Assembly (NCBI GenBank): GCA_021030905.1
Contig: JAGFMI010000018.1
Coordinates: forward strand, 372,001-436,000
Direction: 5' to 3'
Length of the DNA stretch: 64,000 bases
Origin: Pyrenula massariospora
Lineage: Eukaryota > Ascomycota > Eurotiomycetes > Pyrenulales > Pyrenulaceae
Numbering within the stretch: position 1 is the stretch's first letter; each line of letters starts with the position of its first letter. The notes beneath the pieces are model-generated. The model ran no database searches. It had not been told where the DNA came from and saw only the letters and a program-made list of their open reading frames with translations. Position numbers and translations under genes: made by a program. Shown in pieces: positions 57,482-64,000 of the stretch.

Positions 57482-59050
57482 CTATCCAGCCCACGTTGTT
57501 TCCCTCCTCACAGAATCTCTCTTCTGCCTCTTCCCACCACACTGCCCCGGGTATTTCCTGCTCGTCACCGGGTTAGGAAAGATCCCCAAGTCGATCAACT
57601 TGTCAAACCCCCACGCCCCCGGCCCCTTGTACGCCCAGAAGAAATACCCGCTGGCATTCTCCTCGAAGGCGTCCAACTGCGCCTCGACAAACCGTCTCGT
57701 CTGCTCCTTTAGCTTGTCGTTCCAGCTGTCGATCGGATCGCTCGAGCACTGGCACCCGCTCTGGTAGCACGTCGAGCCCGCGAGCGTGCTCCCGTCCGGG
57801 TTGACGCAGATGTTCGTCGCTGCGGTCCATTCGCCGACGTGGATGGGGAGTTGGGAGTTGGTGGAGGCGAGGGCCGGGCCCCAGCCGCAGGCGGCGGCGA
57901 TGTGTTGGGACTGGTCCATGGCCTTGTAGGAGTCGGTGAAGACTTGGTACATGTGTGTGTCGAGGTGGAAGGCGCGGGATGTTGTGGTGTTGAGGTCTGA
58001 AGGGAGTGATGTCCATTGATCGCCCGACTGGAAGGCGTCGTGCATGACGATGTTGAGGTTTGGATTGGCTGCGGCAGAGCGTACGCGGGCGTAGGCATTG
58101 CGTGCGAACTGCTGGGTTTTGGAGAATTGGTTGTTGCCCCAGCTGATGGGTTCGTTGACTAGTTCGAGTCCTACGACAACATCGGCATTGGCCATGGAGC
58201 CGTATCTCGCGGCCATAGTCTCGAGCACGGAGATCGAGTGCTCGAGGTTGTCGTCTTGCTGCCAGTCGACGGAGCCTGCGTGGCCGGAATTGTCAAAACC
58301 GTTCTGGCTCCCGGGAGATCCATGACAATCGACCCAGACTTTCATTCCGGCTTTACGGGCCCAGCCAATCGCCTGGTCGAGGTATGCGGCTGCGCCTTGT
58401 TGGAAAGGTGCGCTGGAGCTGTCCAATGACCAGAAGCCAATTGGGATTCGGAGAGCGTTTATGCCGGTTGAAGCTAGTTTCTGGACGTCTGCCTCGGTGA
58501 ACCAGGTGCTCCAATGCTGTTGGAGCGCAGTTTGTGAACCGCTGATCTGGTCGAAAGTGTATTGATCCGAGGCGTCGTTGAACGCGCCAGAGAACAATTT
58601 TGTGCTGTCCATCCATTTTTCCAGCACGAGCCAGTTCCCAACGTTGACCCCTCTCAGAAAGCCTGTCGCCTGAGTCGAGGAATTTGTAGAGTTCGAGGAC
58701 GGAATAGTTGGCACCACCCCACTGGAAGGGAGTGGAGCTGTCGTATTGAATGGAAGGTACGTGGAGGATGCAGTGGCATTGGGAGTTGAAGAAGTTGGGA
58801 CGGTAGGGATTGGATTGCTTGGGATCGGGTTAACTGAAGGGCGGGTTGCGTAAGCAGTCGCTATAGGTGCGCCTGTGCCGAGAGTAAAATCACGGCTGAA
58901 GGATGTCGAACTGCCTGTAGCCGAGCCTGCGGCTATGGTGGAGTAGTGTGTAACTGTAGTTGTGGTAGCGTATGACCGTTTCAATGGTCCTGAATAACAT
59001 CCGCATGAGAAGAGTAAGGCCGTCAAGACCAGATGTTGAATTTTATCCAT
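57482..59050 (-). CDS. Secreted GH5 exo-beta-1,3-glucanase
   Basis: 522-aa single-exon glucan 1,3-beta-glucosidase of the GH5_9 type, acting on cell-wall or external glucan. The signal peptide is KIQHLVLTALLFSCGCYSG. Residues ~25-128 form a long Ser/Thr/Pro linker, probably O-glycosylated. The catalytic barrel starts GFLRGVNVGNWLVLEKWMD. The acid/base Glu300 lies in VGLELVNEPISWG and the nucleophile Glu407 in LPIHVGEWTAATN. VDCHGSPGSQNGFDNSGH and YFFWAYKGPGAWGF are further family blocks. Ends in a basic tail after NPVTSRKYPGQCG. Diverges from HSH155. Confidence 0.93.
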   Translation of the reverse strand: MDKIQHLVLTALLFSCGCYSGPLKRSYATTTTVTHYSTIAAGSATGSSTSFSRDFTLGTGAPIATAYATRPSVNPIPSNPIPTVPTSSTPNATASSTYLPFNTTAPLPSSGVVPTIPSSNSTNSSTQATGFLRGVNVGNWLVLEKWMDSTKLFSGAFNDASDQYTFDQISGSQTALQQHWSTWFTEADVQKLASTGINALRIPIGFWSLDSSSAPFQQGAAAYLDQAIGWARKAGMKVWVDCHGSPGSQNGFDNSGHAGSVDWQQDDNLEHSISVLETMAARYGSMANADVVVGLELVNEPISWGNNQFSKTQQFARNAYARVRSAAANPNLNIVMHDAFQSGDQWTSLPSDLNTTTSRAFHLDTHMYQVFTDSYKAMDQSQHIAAACGWGPALASTNSQLPIHVGEWTAATNICVNPDGSTLAGSTCYQSGCQCSSDPIDSWNDKLKEQTRRFVEAQLDAFEENASGYFFWAYKGPGAWGFDKLIDLGIFPNPVTSRKYPGQCGGKRQKRDSVRRETTWAG

Positions 59051-59976
59051 TGCTTAATTTGGGGGTTTTTGGGTGCGCCTGGCGCCTCTGAATGATCGAA
59101 TGGGTAGAGATGGCTCTTGTGAACTGTGAAAGAAAGGCAGCGGCCAGAAAGACCTTGTAGGAAAAAGAAAGCAATCTAATAGAACAAAAAGAATGACAAT
59201 GGACTCTTGGTCCACAACAAGAGCAAAATTCAACAGACAAAGGTAAAGAATATAAGGGAAGACATCGTCCCTTGCGAGTAGCAAGGGCGGACCTTATCTG
59301 GATTCCACCCATCGTATGCCTCTCCACAAGGGCATGCACTCCTCGAGACCTGCCGACTAGATTCCTGTAGAAGGCCCACTAACGTCTTCATGCCGCGGCA
59401 GGGATGCATGTAGCACGGATCTCATAACGGTCGTATCCATTGCCCGCCAGATCAGAGGTTGATGAAAGTCACAATAAAGGTGCCTAAAGCGGCTAGATTG
59501 CACGTTTCAAACAACTAAGGACGAAGCCTCATGTTTCAGAAACATCGATTCGCTCCGTCCGGAAATTTCAGGCATTCATTGGACCATTTGTTTAAAGGCT
59601 GAGGGAATGTAGGCTCTCGCGCAGTGGATGTTGCTATCATACTGAAGGTCGCCCAGGCGTAAGTATACAAGTAGATGTGCGCGAATGGCATGGAGGAGTC
59701 CTCTCAACAATCTGCGGCGGTCGGTTGTGCTATATGCGCTTATGTAAATTATGCACGCCGGCAGCTGAGCACGTGACCAAGCGCTAGCGACCGGCATTCT
59801 TGCCTCTCCGTTGCTCTCATTTACATTTCGTACCCTTAGCAGTCTACAAGCCATCCCTCAACTTCACGAATGCCCGCCGTCCCACCATCATAGGTAGCAG
59901 AAACAAGACTGCAAAATTAGTTCCATTTTCTAACCAAAAGCTCTAGGTCAATGCTTTGACAGAAAGTCATCGCAAG
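59051..59976. promoter_or_regulatory. Divergent intergenic region GH5/HSH155
   Basis: 926 bp shared upstream region. Short frames on the minus strand (59043-59339, 59576-59854) show no motif. No operator recognised. Confidence 0.35.
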
Positions 59977-62900
59977 ATGTCTGACGGTTCGTGCACCATC
60001 TCCCCCGTGACTATTTCATATCTCTAATCATGGGTACTTCAGCCGACTTTGATACCATTCGAAAGCTCCAGGCTGAGCGCAATGCTCAAGCCGCAGGGAA
60101 GAAAGGTTCAAAGACCTTCGATCCCTCCAGCCAGCGAACTGACGTATCGGCCAAGGCTTCCCTGACTGACTCATTCGACACTACGCTCTACGATGGGAAT
60201 GAGGCCAACAAATTTGCAGGATACAATACATCGATTGCCGTTAATGGCGATGATGACGGAGATCAAGAGATGCCGGATGCTAACGGCGATGGACGACGGT
60301 TGGTGGGACAGTATACCGCATCCAAAGAGCAAATGGATGAATTTGCCTCAGGGAATGGCGTGGAGGAAGAGGACATTTTACTTGGTCGTGAAAAATCTGC
60401 CAGAATTGCTGATCGCGAGAGCGACTACCAAAAAAGGCGTCTGAATCGTGGTCCACTGACGCCGACAAGAGCGGATCCATTTGCTGCTAACGAACACGCC
60501 GGCGTTGAAACCGAAGGTGAGACATACCGCGAGCTTATGCAACGCCGAGAGATTGAAAGAGAGGAGGAGCGCGTCAGCAAGATAATCGCTGAAAAGCAAG
60601 CAAAAGGTGAAAATGGTATTGTGGAGCATAAACCAACACTCAAAAATGAAGCCGACAAGGAGAACAGTGAAGCGGGATCTACTGTTTCCGTTGCTGCGGG
60701 ACGCAAGAGGAAACAACGCTGGGATGTCTCGAGTGATTCAACGCCAGCGCCAGAAGCAGCCGCTTCAGACGCAAAAACAAAGCGGTCACGTTGGGATCAG
60801 ACACCGGCAGTTGGTGGCGTAGAGCCGCCTGCCTCTCGAAGATCGCGATGGGATCAAGCGCCGTCACTTGGTGGTGCTACTCCGATTGGAAATCAGGGCC
60901 TTTCAACTCCAATACATCCTTCTCAGACGGCAGGGCCTGTTATGCCAACAGCCTTCGGCACTGATATTTCCTCTCGAAATGCTATCGTATCAGATGAAGA
61001 ATTGGACATGATGCTTCCGAGTGAAGGGTATAAGATTTTGGATCCTCCGCCAGGTTATGCGCCTTTGAGGACAACTAGTAAAGCCGTTGGTGGTACCCCG
61101 GCTCCCTCAATGAGTACCAGTGGGCTCGGAGGGTTCATGATGCAGGAGCCGGAGAATCCGCGCTCAATGGGGAAGCAATTACCAACAGAAATACCTGGCG
61201 TTGGTGATCTTCAATTCTTTAAAGCCGAGGACATGAACTATTTCGGCAAACTAGTTGACGGCGCGGATGAAAACGAAATGTCTGTAGAAGAATTAAAGGA
61301 GAGAAAGATTATGAGACTTCTTCTCAAAGTCAAGAATGGAACGCCTCCAATGCGAAAGACAGCATTGCGTCAATTGACGGACAACGCTCGGCAATTTGGT
61401 GCTGGACCACTGTTCAACCAAATTCTTCCCCTTCTGATGGAGAAGACGTTGGAGGATCAAGAGCGCCACCTCCTCGTCAAGGTCATTGACAGAGTACTGT
61501 ACAAACTTGATGATCTGGTCCGACCTTTCGTCCACAAGATTCTAGTCGTGATTGAGCCATTGCTGATCGATCAAGATTACTACGCTCGAGTTGAAGGACG
61601 GGAGATTATTTCAAATCTGAGCAAGGCAGCCGGACTTGCTACCATGATATCTGTCATGAGACCTGATATCGATCACTCGGATGAGTATGTTCGAAATACG
61701 ACAGCGCGTGCATTTGCTGTTGTTGCTTCAGCTCTTGGTATTCCGGCGTTATTACCATTCCTACGTGCTGTATGCAGAAGCAAGAAGTCGTGGCAAGCGA
61801 GACACACTGGTGTCAAAATCGTACAACAGATCCCAATTCTGATGGGTTGCGCTATCCTTCCACACTTGAAAGGCTTGGTTGAATGCATTGGGGACAATCT
61901 GAGCGACGAGCAAGCTAAAGTTCGAACCGTTACGTCTCTCGCCATTGCTGCTCTTGCAGAAGCTGCCAATCCATACGGCATTGAGAGCTTTGACGATATT
62001 CTTAATCCACTCTGGACCGGCGCTAGAAAACAGAGAGGGAAAGGGTTAGCCGGATTCCTCAAGGCTGTGGGCTATATTATACCGCTCATGGACGAGGAAT
62101 ATGCAAACTACTATACTAGCCAAATCATGGAGATTCTACTGCGAGAATTTTCCTCGCCTGACGAAGAAATGAAGAAAGTCGTTCTAAAAGTCATCTCACA
62201 ATGTGCGAGTACCGATGGTGTTACAGCCGGGTATCTGAAAGAGCACGTTCTCCAAGATTTCTTCAAGAGTTTCTGGGTGCGAAGAATGGCCTTGGACAAG
62301 AGAAATTACCGTCAAGTTGTGGAGACTACAGTCGACTTAGGCCAAAAAGTTGGCGTTGGAGAAATTGTGGAACGGATTGTCAACAACCTCAAAGATGAGA
62401 GCGAAGCCTACCGGAAAATGACTGTTGAGACCGTTGAGAAAGTCATAGCATCACTTGGTGCGGCCGACATTGGCGAAAGATTAGAAGAAAGGTTGATTGA
62501 TGGCGTTCTGCATGCTTTCCAGGAGCAGAGCGTGGAGGATATTGTCATGCTCAACGGATTTGGCACAGTTGTCAACGCCCTGGGGACTCGTTGCAAACCC
62601 TATCTGCCTCAAATTGTCAGCACTATTCTGTGGAGGCTCAACAATAAATCTGCCACCGTACGTCAACAGGCCGCTGATCTCATTTCTCGCATTGCGATGG
62701 TGATGAAACAATGTGGTGAAGATGCCTTAATGGGAAAGCTCGGCATTGTGCTTTATGAATATCTTGGTGAAGAGTATCCTGAAGTTCTAGGTTCGATCCT
62801 CGGAGCGTTGAGGTCGATAGTGACTGTGGTTGGCATCAACCAGATGCAACCTCCCATCAAAGATCTCTTGCCCCGACTAACGCCGATTCTTCGCAACCGT

Positions 62901-63725
62901 CATGAGAAGGTGCAAGAGAATACAATCGATCTGGTTGGTCGCATTGCAGATCGAGGTCCCGAATCAGTTAATGCTCGAGAGTGGATGCGAATATGCTTTG
63001 AGCTCCTTGATATGCTCAAGGCTCACAAAAAGGGGATCCGTCGGGCTGCAAACAATACATTTGGCTTCATCGCCAAGGCCATTGGTCCGCAGGATGTCCT
63101 TGCTACTCTGCTCAACAACCTCCGGGTACAGGAGAGACAGTCGCGTGTCTGCACTGCTGTGGCCATCGGTATTGTTGCTGAAACTTGTGCGCCATTCACC
63201 GTTCTCCCCGCATTGATGAACGAGTACCGAGTGCCAGAGCTCAATGTCCAGAACGGCGTTTTGAAGTCTCTGTCGTTCCTCTTTGAGTACATCGGTGAGA
63301 TGGCAAAGGACTATGTCTATGCCGTGACACCGTTGCTTGAAGATGCTCTCATCGACCGAGATCAGGTTCATCGCCAGACGGCGGCGTCGGTCGTCAAGCA
63401 TGTGGCCCTGGGCGTCGTTGGATTGGGATGTGAAGATGCGATGCTTCATCTTCTGAACCTACTGTATCCCAATCTTTTCGAAACTAGCCCCCACGTTATC
63501 GATCGAATTGTTGAGGCTATTGACGCGATCCGCATGGCCGTCGGTACGGGAATCGTGATGAACTACGTTTGGGCAGGGTTGTTCCACCCCGCGAGGAAGG
63601 TCCGTACGCCTTACTGGAGATTATACAACGACGCCTACGTACACGGTGCCGACGCCATGGTTCCTTACTACCCAAACTTGGCAGATGAGGGTCTTGGCAG
63701 GGATGAACTTGGTATTGTCCTCTGA
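59977..63725 (+). CDS. HSH155: U2 snRNP splicing factor SF3b subunit 1 (Hsh155)
   Basis: 1230-aa core SF3b subunit that clamps the U2/branch-site helix. I place a 10-nt first exon (59977-59986, ATG TCT GAC G), then a 56-nt intron with a ctctaat branch site, then 60043-63725; this gives [20 protein letters not shown] start at the internal ATG 60030 without splicing is the alternative. The N-terminal ~400 residues are disordered and carry three RWD ligands ([26 protein letters not shown]) known to bind partner UHM domains. The rest is the HEAT-repeat superhelix, with [20 protein letters not shown] (the Lys equivalent to human K700 is kept), [20 protein letters not shown] and [20 protein letters not shown]. 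The 3' end is complete. Confidence 0.95.
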
Positions 63726-64000
63726 TCCTGTTCCAGTTTTACATCGGTGGTGAATTCCGGGGACGGCCCTTCTCAGAGCTTACGTTGACAAGGGGTACGG
63801 AGAATTTAGAGGTATTTCCGGGAGTTCGTAATAACATCCATTATTGTCTCCTGGCTATGATTTTGTAGAGATGCGCCGCGGGCTATAACTGTCCACGAAG
63901 CTACGTGACCGTCAAGATTGTGATATCCTCGCAAGCGCGTAATTGTGATATTCATGCGTAATCTGCGTCTGATGGTGTGGAAACGTAACGGCGCTGTTTC

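Noticed and set aside
1-64000. CRISPR arrays, operons, riboswitches and ribosome binding sites
   Set aside because: The window is eukaryotic; no direct-repeat arrays were seen and the prokaryotic feature types do not apply.

Overview
The window is nuclear DNA of a filamentous ascomycete (Pezizomycotina). The gene families (AFI1, RAX2, CAF120, a CreB-type deubiquitinase, LaeA-like methyltransferase, Zn2Cys6 factor, secreted GH5/GH55/DUF3455 proteins), short introns of about 46-90 nt with GTRNGY donors, CTRAC-like branch sites and YAG acceptors, and dense packing on both strands support this. A leotiomycete-like species is a guess; nothing here proves the class. There is no CRISPR array, operon, tRNA or rRNA that I can support, and I recognise no intact transposon. 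Gene coordinates are CDS spans from start to stop codon; exon joins were worked out by hand from reading frame, splice consensus and family knowledge, and each join sums to a whole number of codons except in POB3.

Layout. 0-10 kb: an EF-hand protein (minus) diverges from AFI1 (plus), followed by retromer VPS5 (plus), a doubtful small membrane protein, mitochondrial ribosomal bL31m (minus) and YOS1 (plus). 10-13 kb: CreB/Ubp9-type ubiquitin hydrolase (minus). 13-18 kb: a gene-poor stretch holding a LaeA-like methyltransferase cut into seven exons and a short-chain dehydrogenase, both plus. 18.7-21.7 kb: OGG1 (plus) and a 6-phosphogluconate-dehydrogenase-like protein (minus). 23.5-26.4 kb: a Zn2Cys6 regulator (minus) and an unrecognised single-pass membrane protein (plus). 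27-29.3 kb: FACT subunit POB3 (minus), carrying a one-base frameshift in this sequence. 29.7-32.3 kb: GH55 beta-1,3-glucanase (minus). 33.4-34.3 kb: a probable decayed gene. 34.8-41 kb: a secreted alpha/beta-hydrolase-like protein and the CAF120/SKG3 PH-domain protein (plus). 42-48 kb: MFS sugar porter and S9 dipeptidyl-peptidase-V-like enzyme (both minus). 50-54 kb: RAX2 (plus). 54.9-59 kb: THO1/SARNP (minus), DUF3455 secreted protein (plus), GH5 exo-beta-1,3-glucanase (minus). 60-63.7 kb: splicing factor HSH155/SF3B1 (plus).

How the genes relate. Most are housekeeping genes with no obvious shared pathway: membrane traffic and polarity (AFI1, VPS5, YOS1, RAX2, CAF120), nuclear functions (POB3, OGG1, THO1, HSH155), and glucan or peptide turnover with nutrient uptake (GH55, GH5, S9 peptidase, sugar porter, CreB as carbon-repression deubiquitinase). 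The methyltransferase/dehydrogenase pair is the most accessory-looking piece. The most unusual signals are an intragenic switch from C-rich to G-rich sequence repeated in at least six unrelated genes, very small exons (10-23 nt), introns placed at or inside start codons, the POB3 frameshift and the decayed gene near 33.4-34.3 kb.
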